NCBI GenBank assembly: GCA_017591395.1
Contig: WEDG01001360.1
Span: 1 to 64,000 of the forward strand
Length of the DNA stretch: 64,000 nucleotides
From: Schistocephalus solidus
Lineage: Eukaryota; Platyhelminthes; Cestoda; Diphyllobothriidea; Diphyllobothriidae
Direction of reading: 5' to 3'
Part shown: positions 21,916 to 33,789 of the stretch, one piece after another
How the letters are laid out: the number at the start of each line of letters is the position of its first letter
Numbering within the stretch: position 1 is the first letter of the stretch
Notes under the pieces: generated by a model
Database searches by the model: none
What the model was told of the DNA's origin: nothing
The model's input: only the letters and a program-made list of their open reading frames with translations
Position numbers and translations under genes: made by a program

Positions 21916-22700
21916 CAGCCATCATGGGGTGCCTCATCAGCTCCTTTCAGACCAGGCTGCTCAGTTCGAGTCGCGGCTGATGGAAGCAATCTCAGACCTA
22001 CTTCACATTTGCACTTCACTCTCTACGCCTGGACACTCTCAAAGATCGGACACTCAGAGGTCTGATTCAATCTTTCACTACCAGTTGCCCTGGCTCCTCT
22101 TGGGACGTCACTCATACTCAGTACCTTCTGACGTACCATTCAGCCACCCACTCGTAAGCGGGCCATTCGTCTTTTGCCCTCATGTACGACCATGAGGTCC
22201 ATATTTCACTTGACACTAAACGTTTCCCCAATTCCCCTCGTATGACCATCCCTATGAATTTGTTTGAAATTTTGAGCGAACTCAAACTTGTCTCTTCATG
22301 GCCCATCTGCGCAAAAAATGTTCTATGGTCCTCAGGCGCATGGGGCACCTTACTAACCTGGCGCACAGATATACTGGTTTCAGGATGAGTTGCTCCTTGG
22401 GTCATCCGAGAAGTTCCTTATGCATTGGATAGACCTTTTTGTCATGAAAGTCCTTTCGGAAGTCCTTTGTATCCTCAGGACCTCTGATGATCAGGACGGC
22501 CTCATCGTTGTGACTCACTTCAACAACCTCAAATCAAACCCCTTAGATGATAACTTTGGTGGCTCTGTCTCTATGGAGTTAACTTCATTCCCCTCTGTAG
22601 AACTGCCCCATCCTTCACTTGATTCTTTTCCAATCGTTTCCTGTTCTCCTTCTTCCCCTCTACGGTGGTCTCCACCCCCTCCGCTCATCAGTTTTTTTAT
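21916..22700 (+). pseudogene. Ty3/Gypsy integrase C-terminal remnant
   Basis: Read with frameshifts, this matches the end of a Gypsy integrase. LLSDQAAQFESRLMEA (21940-21985) corresponds to the S/T-D-x-G-x-QFES block with the second catalytic Asp. FHYQLPWLLLGRHSYS (22072-22118) corresponds to the LP..LLG.R block. DDQDGLIVVTHFNNLK (about 22480-22530) corresponds to the terminal HFN.LKP-like block. A Ser/Pro-rich tail follows. The Glu block is not preserved. No RT, protease or LTR is adjacent, and LINE-E begins at its left edge. It is a different family from the element at 54123. Confidence 0.6.
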
Positions 22701-23481
22701 TCACGCTGGTTTCTCATATTGCGGAAGTCCCTTGAAAAGATTGATCTAATCTTAACGTATTAAAGAAACCGACGAACTAATCCCGGATGAGGTTACAGAG
22801 GACAGCGCCTGATTAGACATCGATCACTTCCGGTGTTCCCCATGGCATGTGTGGTTGGATTTCCTGGCTGCTTGCTCGTGTTTTGACGATTTATCCTCTT
22901 GAGAACCTTTGTGCCTCGTAACTCTCTCCAATTACGTTCTCAAATAAACCTCTCTTTTGAAGAGGTCCTCTTATTTGGGAAAGTACATCGTCCGTTTGCT
23001 TGCTTAAACGCCAGATTTGAAATTTACCATACAAGCCTGGAGACCATCGAAAGTCTAACATCGAAATGCCCTCGATATATTTAAAAACAGGCTCACCAAC
23101 ACGGCTAAGAATAGAAGCCCCTCACCCTACGTAACTCGCTCTAGAAATACACATTTCTTTCATTTGCAAATTTGAAAAATGCGTGATGATATCATAAAAG
23201 AATTCCATAGTGTGAAGGAATTGAACTGAAGCCTGGTCTTTGACGATGTTATTCAATTTTCTTATATGATAATCCTCCATTTTCACTCATTAAAACTGCG
23301 CGATCAGCTGGCAAGGCTGGACGTGCGGCATTTCCCTGTCTGTCAGGGTGGTAAAACCCTAGAATAATCTCCCCATATAAATTTTTATCCTACTATCGAC
23401 CAAGGGCTTCCAAATGAGCGTTAACGGTTTTTTTCCAAAAATTGGCTGGATCGACGTTAGATCGAACACAACGCTTGAGAT
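22701..23481. other. Non-coding stretch
   Basis: I see no gene or recognised repeat. A stop-free plus frame at 22899-23084 is short and lacks any domain. Confidence 0.45.
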
Positions 23482-23878
23482 AATTCAATATAATTCAGTA
23501 TATAAAATGGAGATAGGCAGGGACTTTTAAAACCATATTTACAGATAGACGCTAGCAAAATAGGCAAATGTTACATGGCAATAGTCGTTTTAGTATAGCA
23601 ATCGTTGCTGTCGACTTAATATATGTCCATCAAGGAAAAATTCATAAAGTATTCTTTTAAACATTTAAACGCTTTCAGCCTAAAAAACCAACGTTGGCAG
23701 TTCGTTCCATTCTTCAATCGCCCGTTGGGTAAAGAAGCTAGACCGCACTTCAAGTTTGGCGTGTTTTCTTTTCAGTTTTTATTGGTGACCTCGGAGACTT
23801 GTCATGCTTGCCAATTCAAAAAAGTTGGCCATCTGAAGAGCACAATCAACTCTTCTGACCAGTTTGAAGACTAAGATC
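23482..23878 (-). mobile_element. LINE-C copy 1, 3' part (left of the LINE-B insertion)
   Basis: On the minus strand this is the end of LINE-C ORF2 and its 3' terminus. It matches 62125-62519 across the whole length: HSLRGHQ/QxANFFELASM block, 'ttacagatagac', and the TATACTGAATTATA-type tail. It stops at 'gaagactaagatc' (23878) and its continuation begins at 25949. Confidence 0.9.
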
Positions 23879-25948
23879 GCGCACACTAAAAACGCAGAGA
23901 AAAACGCAGCACCCAGTACTTCGAGATGCTTTAGGAAACCCAAATAGCTGATGCTAAGTTGACTGCTGATAGCTTCAATGCTTTCTTGTCTAGAACGTTT
24001 AGTGAACATACTATCGCGCCTTTTCCTAACATCCGGGTTTGGACCGGTAACGTCCTCGAAACCATAACTTTTACCCTCTGGGACGTGACCGTAGCCATTT
24101 GGCGTTTTCGTCAATCTTACAGTCCAGGACCAGATGGCGTCCCGGTTAGCATTCTAAAGGCGGATGCAAACGATATATTTCCGTCCCTTCTGTATAAGAT
24201 ATTTAATCTTGTTCTTGAAAGTGAAACTTTTCCTACTTTATGGAAGGAATCGCACATACTGCCTATTCCGAAACACGGCCGACCTACGTCATTTGATGAC
24301 TTTAGACCAATTAATACACTACCAGCAGTCTCGAAGATCTTCGACACCTTGATCAAAGAAAAGATGATGTGTCACCTAACAGAGAATAACCGACTTAATG
24401 CGGCTCAGCATGGTTTTCTCGAAAAAAGGTCTTGTGACACTTGCCAGCTCTCTTTCTTTGATCATGTGCTACAATCTAGAGACAGCGGTTTTACTTCGAT
24501 TTCACTAAGGCTTTTGATCGTGTTGACCATGATCTCCTTCTGCTGAAACTTGCCTCCTTCGGCATAGGTAACAAGATTCTGAACTTAATATTTTCCTATT
24601 TGAATGCTCACGCACAACGGGTTAAAATGTCTGATGTTTTTCCCCAACCCCACGCATGTGAGGAGCGGAGTTATTCAGGGCAGCGTGCTCGGTCCGCTTC
24701 TATTTTGCCTCTTTGTCAACGAGGTTCCTGATTGTTTTCAGTTTGGTAGGCCCTTCATGTACGCTGATGATTTAAAAGTTGCCTATCGATATAAACCAGT
24801 TGATCGCAACATCGTGCTTGAGCTCTTAAAAACGGATCTGCAGGCCTTCGCTCAGTGGTGTCGCACATGGCGCCTCTCACTTTCTTGGCAAAAGTGCTCC
24901 GTTATGGTGATTGGCGACAACCATCAGCACCCACCTAAGCATAGACGGTCATGATCTAAACGTGCCCCGACTTATAAAGGATCTGGGCATATCATACTCT
25001 AGTAGTCTTAATCTGTCAGAGCACTGCGCCCTGATTGTCTCAAAAGCACGCCAAACTACTGGGTTTATTCTCAGAAATTTCAAAACCGTCAAAATTAGAA
25101 TCAGCCTCTATATAATGTATGTCAGGCCTAGTCTGGAATATTGCTCGTTTCTATTTAGTCTTCTGCACGCTAGTGAACGAAAGAAGATAGAATCAGTCCA
25201 GCACTTCTTTACAAAAAGAGTTTTCTATTCAGATCACCGAAACCTGTCCTATCACCAACGCTGTGAGCTTACAATTCTTGACCCGCTGTGGCTTCGCAGA
25301 CTACAGAAGGGACTATGTTTACTGTTTAAACTACTTAACAGTCGTACATTTAACCCCCTTATATCTCTGAGGCACCTCGACCACTATCGGTGCACCAGTC
25401 ATCGAGATGTATTTTTATTTCTTCCTTTGGCACGCACAGTTAGATACGAACAGTTTTTTTCGGTAAACGCTATAGCAATCTGGAATAAGTAAATAGAAGT
25501 ATCGAAATTCAGCAAAGCTATCCCTTGTTTACTACATTCAGGACACCTTCCAAAACTTTTGGTTGCTGACTCTGTTGAAGCTCTCTTCGGTTCTGTTGGC
25601 GTTCACGGACTCTGAATCCTGTGCCGGACGTCATGCTGAGGGCAATATTACTGGCTCTGCAGACCTCAATCGGCTTATTTCTCAGTCGACAGCAACTAGC
25701 CACTCGCCGAAATACCTGCTGGTGCAGAATACCGGATCCATAACACTGAATGGAGAGGTTCTTCACCGGGCACCTGTGTTAACGCGTCCCTGTCCAGAAC
25801 TTTAATTACTCAATAAGCTGTAGTTTTTTCTCCTGAAAACACGTAAAACAACGATCAGGAGTATTCTTCACTGTCAGCTTGACCCTCTACTGTATTTTTT
25901 TTGACCTTGCCTGTAAACTGGCAATAAATAAATAAAATAAAATAAAAA
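23879..25948 (+). mobile_element. LINE-B copy 2, 5'-truncated, inserted into LINE-C
   Basis: The insert begins with 'gcgcacactaaaaacgcaga' and ends 'ctggcaataaataaataaaa...'. The flanking LINE-C sequence is continuous when 23878 is joined to 25949. It carries RT: SYSPGPDGVPVSILKADAND, FDDFRPINTLPAVSKIF, a C-to-frame-shifted motif A near 24495, SGVIQGSVLGPLLFCLFVNE (motif B) and FMYADDLKVAYRYK (motif C with YADD). These are spread over frames at 23959-24546, 24604-24954 and 24911-25492, then the ORF3-like region at 25563-25805. It is a close relative of copy 3. No clear target-site duplication is visible. Confidence 0.93.
23959..25492 (+). pseudogene. LINE-B copy 2 reverse transcriptase
   Basis: The first frame (23959-24546) holds RT motifs up to HGFLEKRSCDTCQ and then loses register just before motif A: a short deletion near 24490 relative to copy 3. 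The second frame (24604-24954) carries motif B and YADD. The third (24911-25492) carries the thumb (IKDLGISYSSSLNLSEHC, RPSLEYCSFLFSLLHAS) and the start of the C-terminal block. A C-run difference near 24930 shifts frame two into frame three. The catalytic Asp pair of motif C survives. It is inactive as read. Confidence 0.85.
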
Positions 25949-27790
25949 ATATCTTCTCTGTATTGCCTATAAGAGAGAGGAAAAATTTAAGTCTTTCTAG
26001 GCGGCCCTCATAGGGTAGGCATTCCAATCTGCTGACTATTTTCGCCACCCACCGTTGAACTTTCTGCAGCAAAGCGTAGTCATGTTTTATACAAGGGTGC
26101 CACGCCTTAACGCAATATTCCAACACCGGCTGGATAAATTTTCAAAACACGCGACCAAAAAGCTCTCTGTCAAATTCAACGAGGGATCTCCTGATTGCGC
26201 CTAAGATACACATAGTTTTCTTTGCGATATTCGCACATGGCGACGATGGTTTGAGAGTGAGTGTTATCCATATACCCAAATCCTGTAGAATATTCACCTC
26301 CTGGAGTTAATGACCACTGATGAAGTACTGATATTCAAACCTAATCATCCTTCTGGAACAAGACCGCAATCGGATTATTTGGCATTTGTTAAAATTAAGG
26401 TTCAGCAGCCACTCATCACACCATGTTTGCAAGCAATCTAAGTTTTGTTGTAATTTCCGCGCATCCTCCGGTTTTTCAATCGCGTTTTATAACTTCTAAT
26501 CGTCAGTGAACATAACCTTTTTCGCATGTCAGACAATCAAGGCATTCGTTCACGTATATCAGAAACAAAATGGGACCCAGAACGCACCCCTGCGGAACCC
26601 TACTGTGAAGTGTTTCCCAGTGAGACGTGGCGTCTCCAATACAAACACGCTGGCGCCTGTCTGTGAGAAAGTCGGCCAACCGTTTGAGTAGGTTGCCAGT
26701 CACACCCATTTTACAGCAGCTTAAAGATCAGACGTCTGTGTGGAACCCTGCCAAATGCTTTGCTAAAATCAATGTTGACCGCATCGACTAACAAACCCAT
26801 TTCTAATGATTTTGTCCAACTTTCCATGGATGTGAGCAGGTTTGTGAGGCAGGATCGACCACTTCGAAATCCATGTTGATGTGAACTTAGCAAGTTATTC
26901 TCTTCAAGATGCTCATCAGTTCCGTTTTCACTATCTTCTCCAACATTTTACAACAGATACTTTTGAAGCTGACTATTCGGAAACTGTTTGGTGATGTCCT
27001 CTCTCCTCCTTTATAGATGGGGTTCTGTTGGCTATCTTCCGCGCAGTAGTCAGAGCACCCGATTCCATTGAATTTTAAAATATCTTTGAGAGTGGAGTGG
27101 ACAGCTAGTCAGTGAGTTCATTGAGAACTTTTGCGGACATACCACCTGGGCCAGGTGATTAAGTGGGCTGTGACTGTTTCAGAGTTTTTCTTACTGTGCC
27201 CATTCGTAACGATACTGGGCTTATTTTATTTTTAGATATAGCAGAACCGTAGTATTCTTCCTAGTCAAAAGGTGGTTCCTCTGTTTACACGGATATAAAG
27301 AAATTGGCTAAGAGGCTGGTCGTATCAGAGTCATTGGTTAACCTGTTTCCCTGATAGTCTTTTAGGCAAGGAATGGAGTCCCAATTTCGTTATGCCTTAT
27401 TTACGTAAGCAAAACAACTTTTTGAATTTCTTGGTATGTCTTTGACTATTTCTGACTCAAAGGTTGATCTTTCTTTTCTCAGAAGATTCAGACACTGAGT
27501 TCGCTGTTTCTTAAAAGCGGAAAAAATGTTCGGGTTGTTGATATCTTTTCTTCTTGAGATTCCTTTTTATTTCCGATGTCACTCACTCGGGTCTGGAGAC
27601 GCCCGATTGCCTTTTTAGTGGGCAGAATTTGTCTACCCTCTTTTTATTTTTATGGTTTCCTTTGAAGTACGTGGTATCTCTGTATACTTCAGCTTCCCAC
27701 CTGTGCTACTTATTGTACTCGTAATTTTCTCTTTTGACGAACACATGCCTACACATGAGATTCTTTCAAAATCTTTTCCCAAAACACCAG
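25949..27790 (-). mobile_element. LINE-C copy 1, remainder (right of the LINE-B insertion)
   Basis: On the minus strand this continues upstream through the LINE-C thumb (26126-25950: LEYCVKAWHPCIKHDYALLQK), motif B and C region (26709-26503: SRVPQGCVLGPILFLIYVNECLDCL; the FADD block is degraded near 26500), motif A (26893-26711: DAVNIDFSKAFGRVPHRRL) and the RT entry and linker out to about 27790. It is much more decayed than LINE-C copy 2, with stops in every domain. The left border is exact because of the nested insertion; the right border is approximate. Confidence 0.85.
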
Positions 27791-27825
27791 TAATTTACCA
27801 ACGATACTGCATTAAAATGTGAAAA

Positions 27826-28520
27826 TGCACGAAGATCCAGGGATGTGGGCATCCGCGAACTAAATGTCGTTAGGAAATGGTAAAAAGGCAGTACAGAAGG
27901 CAACTAGAACGTTGCTCAGGATCATACGTGCCCTTAAAATATTTCCTTCTGAACTCTATGGAAGAGTCTTTTGAATTTCAGTGAGACCATATTCAGATTA
28001 CGGATGAAAAAATATTGACCTCCTGGAACATGTGCGATGGAGAGCAACGAGTGTGGTTGACGTACCTATGGATTTAACGTACCAGAATAGGTTAAAAAAG
28101 CTTTACATATTTCTCCTATGTTACAGGCGGTTAAGGTGTAGCCTGATCTGGACATTCAAGATTATCTGTGATCATGTTTGCTCGTTGAGATCAAAAGATT
28201 TCTTCGAGTTTGCTTGCACAGCTCATCTGTGGGGTCATCCACTCAAGGTAAGACGCGAATGAACGCGCTTGGACCTCAGAATGTTTTACTTCAGCCAACC
28301 AGTGGTATAAGCATGGGAGTCACTACCCAGCCAAACGATGAGCGTCTACATTATTTGATTTTAAAAGGTTTGAAAGCATAATATTTGACAAATGCCTCTC
28401 TTACACGATAAATAAATAAAGGTAGTCTGGATATATTTTTCATCTGCAATGCTTCGCATTGAATCGAAAAGTCGGCTTAAATGTTGATTTGAACGCATTT
28501 GGAGTGTTCACAAATTTAAC
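27826..28520 (+). mobile_element. LINE-E fragment, ORF2 C-terminus
   Basis: Plus-strand protein at 28032-28262 (LTYQNRLKKLYIFLLCYRRLRCSLIWTF) parallels the LINE-E thumb at 19130-18990. The upstream DNA (27830-28030) matches it with stops, and downstream 'ataatatttgacaaa' parallels the 3' end of LINE-E near 18810. The tail is not reached with certainty. Confidence 0.7.
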
Positions 28521-28539
28521 CTGACTATGAATCGCAGAC

Positions 28540-28760
28540 ATCAAGAGTGGTTGATTGGCCGGTCAAATGTTTGCTAATAGAAGCGAAGAGGCAAGTTCCA
28601 GGGAGTAGTCGTGAAGACAGAGCCACCGTTACTGGAAAAATGCTTTGCTATCCTAAAGTATCGGATTCTCACTCGAATCCATCATCAGAGACAGAGTCAG
28701 ATAAGGATATTGGACTGCCTAGGTTTTGAAGCATTTATAGTATGAAGTTGCTAGGCCACT
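28540..28760 (+). repeat. Low-copy diverged repeat, copy 1
   Basis: Blocks such as 'tagaagcgaagaggcaagttcc' and 'actcgaatc...gtca' recur at 36480-36680 and partly at 37450-37500. Divergence is high and boundaries are uncertain. 28761-29379 holds no recognised gene. Confidence 0.4.
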
Positions 28761-29379
28761 GCAAAACAATCACCGTTGGCAACTTCCGAGTGCATTACAG
28801 TTATTTGCACGTTCGATAGTTATCAGACAGACAAAATGTTGCAGTAGGCAGTTGCCCTGCCGTTGTTGTGCTTTAGCATGCCTGTCAAGATTATTGGTTC
28901 CTACGCTCATTGAAGCCGGTCTTGTGCGGACAGAAGAACATCCTGCAAGCTCCGCGCTTATCATGGTCAAAGATCACTTTATTGTGCGCACTCTTTCCCC
29001 TTGCTCCCTGGAACGGTTCCACGTAACTCTCACCACCACCTTATCCACTCTCTGCTTTCATAAACCCCACTTAAATGAATAGATGAACATTATTGCTTAC
29101 ACGTTTTAACTTGTAACACATCCTCAAATATGTGTAATGGTCCGAAGATTATTTATCGAAAGCATACGTATGATCGCAAACCAGTCCTCTGAAGTATGAG
29201 ATGGTTCAATTATTAATGTGTTTTACTATTTCGATAGTGTAGTCCGTGTTCTTCATAAATATATTCTAAATTTTGCGGAAGCCCTTTTATACGGACATGG
29301 GGAGATCGCCAAAAATAGATAACATACGTCAACTCCAGTTTTGAGTCCTGTGTAAAAGAAGACCAAGTCATGCACAGAT

Positions 29380-29944
29380 TTGGCTCCAGCCTGCCAAACA
29401 CCCGGTTCATCTGGACCTATAGGACCAAGTAAACTGGTTACAAGTACTCACTCAGTTGAAAGACCTGAGTTGCAAACGGGCGCTCGATTGAATCTAAAAC
29501 ATAATGTTATCATAAAGGGCGTTCCTGAGTCAGCGTCAGTAATTCCGAAGGAGCGAGTAAAACACGACTTGGAACTCCTTCAATTGTATGCAAAAACGCT
29601 GCTAACGAACGGCGAGTCCATTCACATTCTCAAGGCATATAGAATAGGGAAGACTCTATCAACACCCGATTCAAATCCTCAACCAAGACCTCTTAAAATC
29701 ATCTTGAAAAACGAAGCACAGGCACAGCTCCTGATACAGAGAAAATCAACCCTGCGGGGTCCACATTCTGTAGTTTTTTTCAACCGGAATATGGGCTGAA
29801 AGCGCGAATGAAAATGCGACAGCTAATAATAGAACTGGAAACACGAAAGACCAATGGCAAGGCAAATCTCAAAATAAGGGACGGACAGATAGTTCACATG
29901 GAAAGATCATTTCTTTGGCCGAAGGAAGTCACTCTGACAGCCTA
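29380..29944 (+). pseudogene. LINE-B ORF1 protein, C-terminal half
   Basis: It encodes the RNA-binding ORF1 protein that packages LINE RNA. Visible are VIIKGVPESASVIPKERVKHDL, then a helical stretch, then RPLKIILKNEAQAQLL and a ...GPHSVVF block. The same order occurs in LINE-A (VIKGVPES...RPLKIIL). A T-run slip near 29770-29777 throws the frame. In the corrected register the basic C-terminus reads on to KIRDGQIV and stops at 29944. The amino-terminal start is not identified. The C-terminal KIxDGQIV motif is shared with LINE-E (near 21700), so ORF1 ends similarly in both. Confidence 0.75.
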
Positions 29945-30694
29945 ACTGTCCCGTTTCAGAAACCAAAAACGTGCCCGCTTAAAATAATCGTCCTCAATGC
30001 CAGATCTCTGCTTAATAAGATGCCTTTGCTCCAGACTCTGGTTTTTATCCACCGACCCGACATTGTAATAGTAACAGAGACATGGGCAACACCCTGTGTA
30101 TCCGACTCCGAACTCTCTATGCTAGGCTACGTTTTCATTCAGAATGATCGACATGAGGGCCGTGGCGGAGGAAGCTGTATCTATGTTAGGCAATCACTTT
30201 CATTTCTTCCGTTGGACTCTCGCCAATTTACCGCGGTATAAGAGAGCTTTTGACTCCGAGTAGTTCTAAAAGATAACTACTCTTTACTTGTTGGTAGTGT
30301 CTATCGCCCACCCAATGCCAGCGAGGATTACGATCTTTGTCTCTCGCAGGCATTTCAAGCCGCAGCTGACTTAAATCTGAGGTATTGCTTGATTGCAGTT
30401 GACTTCAATCTTCATGAAGTTCATTGGTTTTCAACTTCCAGTCCTGCAAATTTCAAAGACCTTCTTGAGGCCATAGATATAGGCATGTGGGACCAGGTAG
30501 TTGATTTTCCCACCCAAGGATCAAACATACTTGATCTTATTTTTTGTAGAGGTTGTCAGCCATTGTCAGTGTCACCTATAGATCCACTTGGGAATTTTGA
30601 TCATGCTATAGTTCTTTCTACACTAGAACTAGAGGCTGCTGAAACTTTTCCAAAGAATATAGCTTTTTCCGTGATTTCAGATCAGCAAATATGA
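29915..30694 (+). pseudogene. LINE-B AP endonuclease
   Basis: The frame 29915-30241 starts with a non-ATG codon inside the end of ORF1. It carries IIVLNARSLLNKM, DIVIVTETWATP (catalytic Glu) and GRGGGSCIYVRQSL, then stops at 30241. 30389-30694 carries AVDFNLHEVHW (the Asp and Asn of the GDFN block kept, Gly changed to Val), NILDLIFCRG and PLGNFDHAIVL. In the last block, FDH replaces the usual SDH but the catalytic Asp-His is kept. 'YRPPN' lies between, near 30300, in another frame. The catalytic residues appear preserved although the reading frame is not. Confidence 0.8.
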
Positions 30695-30742
30695 GGGAAT
30701 TTCTAACACACCTAAATTCACCTAACACACCTAAATTCGGAT

Positions 30743-32449
30743 GTGAATGTTTGTACTGATACGTTTTACCAAGTCGTAGGTCCACTCATTTCTCGTTTTG
30801 TTCCCCATAAGAAAATAATTAATGTCAAGGATGAAGTCTACCTCTCTTTATCATTCCGTCGTAGACTGCGTAGACTCTCCCGTCGTTTTCATCTACAAAA
30901 CGACACTTGCGTCCTGCCCTTGATCCAACAAATCTTTGAAGAGTCTAAGTGGCTCTTTGACGAAAACCGACAAGCTGATTAGGTTATCTTTGCCGAAAAC
31001 CCTTCGTTAAATGTTGCGAAGCTCTTTTCACGCACAGTAAAAGCGCAGAGAAAAACGCAGCACCCCGTTCTCCGAAAAGCCTTACGAAACCCTATAGCTG
31101 ACGTTACGTTGACTGCTGATAGCTTCAATGCTTTCTAGTCTAGAACGTTTAGTGAACATACTGTCGCTCCCTTTCCTAACTTCCGGGTTTGGACCAGTAA
31201 CGTCCTCGAAACAATAACTTTTACCCTCTGGGACGTGACCGTAGCCATTCGGCGTTTTCATCCATCTTACAGTCCAGGACCAGATGGCGTCCCGGTTAGC
31301 ATTCTAAAGGCGGATGCAAACGATATATTTCCGTCCCTTCTGTATAAGATATTTAATCTTGCTCTTGAAAGTGAAACTTTTCCTACTTTATGGAAGGAAT
31401 CGCACATACTGCCTATTCCGAAACACGGCCGACCTACGTCATTTGATGACTTTAGACCAATTAATACACTACCAGCAGTCTCGAAAATCTTAGAGACCTT
31501 GATCAAAGACAAGATGATGTGTCACCTAACAGAGAATAACCTACTTAATGCGGCTCAGCATGGTTTTCTCGAAAAAGGTCTTGTGACACTTGCCAGCTCT
31601 CTTTCTTTGATCATGTGCTACAATCTAGAGACAGCGGTTTTGCAATTTACACCTTTTACTTTGATTTCACTAAGGCTTTTGATCGTGTTGACCATGATCT
31701 CCTTCTGCTGAAACTTGCCTCCTTCGGCATAGGTAACAAGATTCTGAACTTAATATTTTCCTATTTGAATGCTCACGCACAACGGGTTAAAATGTCTGAT
31801 GTTTTCCCCAACCCCACGCATGTGAGGAGCGGAGTTATTCAGGGCAGCGTGCTCGGTCCGCTTCTATTTTGCCTCTTTGTCAACGAGGTTCCTGATTGTT
31901 TTCAGTATGGTAGGCCTTTTATGTACGCTGACGATTTAAAAGTTGCCTATCGATATTAACCGGTCGATCGCAACATCGTGCTTGAGCTCTTAAAAAGAGG
32001 ATCTTCAGGCCTTCGCTCAGTGGTGTCGCACATGGCGCCTTTCACTTTCTTGGCAAAAGTGCACCGTTATGGTTATTGGCGACAACCATCAGCCCCACTT
32101 AAGCATAGATGGTCACGATCTAAACGTGCCCGGAGTTATAAAGGATCTGGGCATATCATATTCTAGTAGTCTTAATATGTCAGAGCACTGCGCCCTGATT
32201 GTCTCGAAAGCACGCCATGCTACTGGGTTTATTCTCGGAAATTTCAAAACCGTCAACATTAGAATCAGCCTCTATAAAATGTATGTCAAGCCTAGTCTGG
32301 AATACTGCTCATTTCTATTAAGCCTTCTGCGTGCTAGTGAACGAAAGAAGATAGAATCAGTCCAGCACCTCCTTGCAAGAAGGGTTTTCTATTCAGAACT
32401 CCGAAACCTGTCTTACCAACAACGCTGTGAGCTTTCAAGCCTTGACTAA
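30743..32449 (+). pseudogene. LINE-B copy 3 linker and reverse transcriptase
   Basis: 30743-30982 is the basic linker (RRRLRRLSRRFHLQND). 31235-31711 carries SYSPGPDGVPVSIL, FDDFRPINTLPAVSKILETL and the HGFLEK block, then shifts frame in the A run at about 31570. 31615-31959 carries YTFYFDFTKAFDRVDHD (motif A), GVIQGSVLGPLLF (motif B) and FMYADDLKVAYRY (YADD intact) before a TAA. 32069-32449 is the thumb (IKDLGISYSSSLNMSEHC, PSLEYCSFLLSLLRAS). All RT catalytic Asp residues are present; three frame breaks and one stop inactivate it. Confidence 0.88.
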
Positions 32450-32781
32450 CTGTGGCTTCGCAGATTACAGAAGGGACTATTTTTACTGTTTAAACTTGTA
32501 ATTAGTCGTACATTTAACCCCCTTTCATCTCTGAGGCACCTCGACCACTTTCGGCACACCAGTCATCGAGATGTATTTTTATTTTTTCCTTTTGGTACGC
32601 ACGGTTAGATACTGACAGTTTTTTTCGGTAAACGCTATAGAAATCTGGAATAAGCTACCCAGAAGTATCAAAATACACTAAAGCTATCCCTTGTTAACGC
32701 AAGCTGTCACTAGTTTTCTACATTCAGGTCACCTTCCAAAACGTTTGGCTGCTGACTCTGTGGAAGCTCACTTCGGTTCTG

Positions 32782-33075
32782 ATGGCGTTCAGGGACTCTG
32801 AATCCTGTGCCAGAATTTATGCTGAGGGCAATATTGCTGGCTCTGTAGACCGCAATCGGCTTATTTCTCAGTCGACAGCGAACAGCCGCTCACCGATATA
32901 CATGCTTGGGCAGAATACCGGTTCCATAACACTGAAAGCAGAAGTACTTCACCGGGCACCTGTGTCAACACTTCCCTGTCCTGAACTTCAATTACTCAAG
33001 AAGCTGCAGTTGTTTCTCCAGAAAACACCTGAAACAACGACCAGGAGTTTTTTCACTGTCAGCTTGACCCTCTAA
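32782..33075 (+). other. LINE-B copy 3 ORF3-like frame
   Basis: This is the 97-codon counterpart of 10887-11219. It starts in the last bases of ORF2 and ends at a TAA that copy 1 lacks. Shared blocks include NRLISQSTAN and EVLHRAPVSTLPCPEL. Function unknown. Confidence 0.35.
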
Positions 33076-33135
33076 TGTATATATATTTTTTGACCTTGCC
33101 TGTAAACTGGCAATAAATAAATAAAAAAATAAAGG

Positions 33136-33594
33136 GAAAAATATTTTTTTTCCCCACCAATAGCCGACAAATTAGCACCTGTGAAAACCTATAGACTTCC
33201 TTCCTGCAAGTGGAATGCTTTACGAACTGAGTTTTCAACCCAAACGCCCCCTTCTTAAATATTAATATTTTAGGATGGCAACTGAAAGAAATAGCCGGGA
33301 TGCAATTTTTAGTAAAAAGCCAACGTAGTACTGTGTATGAAATAATTTTTTGATACGTTCCGGTTCCAGTCGATATTGAAACCCGATTTATTTCGCATTT
33401 TCTCTACTAAAACGCAGTCAAACGTATTTATTACTGTTTTGGGAATTTTACTGTACACTCTAGGCCATTTCAGTAAATGCAGCAAATTAAAGCAAAATTG
33501 GCCGCACAGGATTTCTGACGACTGCGAATCCACATAACAAACGTTGACGTACATACTGCGTTTTCCGGATCTTTTTGCTGAGGGAATCAAAGCT
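33136..33594. other. Intergenic DNA upstream of the candidate secreted-peptide gene
   Basis: AT-rich unique sequence with no recognised repeat and no supported gene. A minus-strand frame at 33309-33590 shows no domain. Confidence 0.45.
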
Positions 33595-33603
33595 TATAAA
33601 AAT
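33595..33603 (+). promoter_or_regulatory. TATA-like box
   Basis: TATAAAAAT lies 195 bases before the start codon at 33790, within AT-rich DNA. If used, transcription would begin near 33625 and give a 5' leader of about 160 bases. The leader holds a short upstream ORF opening at ATG 33721. Position only; no direct evidence. Confidence 0.25.
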
Positions 33604-33789
33604 TAAAATATTACTCGTAAAGTGGGTAAAAATTCAAAGTGCAAAAGGGATTTCGATAGCGTTTGCTTTCCCAGTGCAGCAAGGGTATATTTTGTCCCGA
33701 ACAGTTTTTCAACTCGCTGAAATGTCATATCGATTTTTTGAGGTTTCCAACTGAGGACAAATCAATTAGGCAGCGCTTAAAAGTGTTTC

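Larger units (their letters stand above)
29380..33135 (+). mobile_element. LINE-B copy 3, most complete copy (ORF1 end, ORF2, 3' region, tail)
   Basis: The order is ORF1 (29380-29944), endonuclease (29915-30694), linker (30743-30982), RT (31235-31960), thumb and C-terminal region (32069-32760), the ORF3-like frame (32782-33075) and the tail 'ctggcaataaataaata' at 33107-33125. The 5' end of the element and of ORF1 is not clearly defined; sequence left of 29380 is unrecognised. It shares the same frame-breaking differences in the RT region with neither copy 1 nor copy 2, so all three decayed independently. Confidence 0.92.

Noticed and set aside
26300..26325. Hammerhead ribozyme core (CTGATGA), also at 8642 and in the palindrome
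   Set aside because: No following GAAA at the right spacing or closing stems; at 26300 the sequence is LINE coding DNA.
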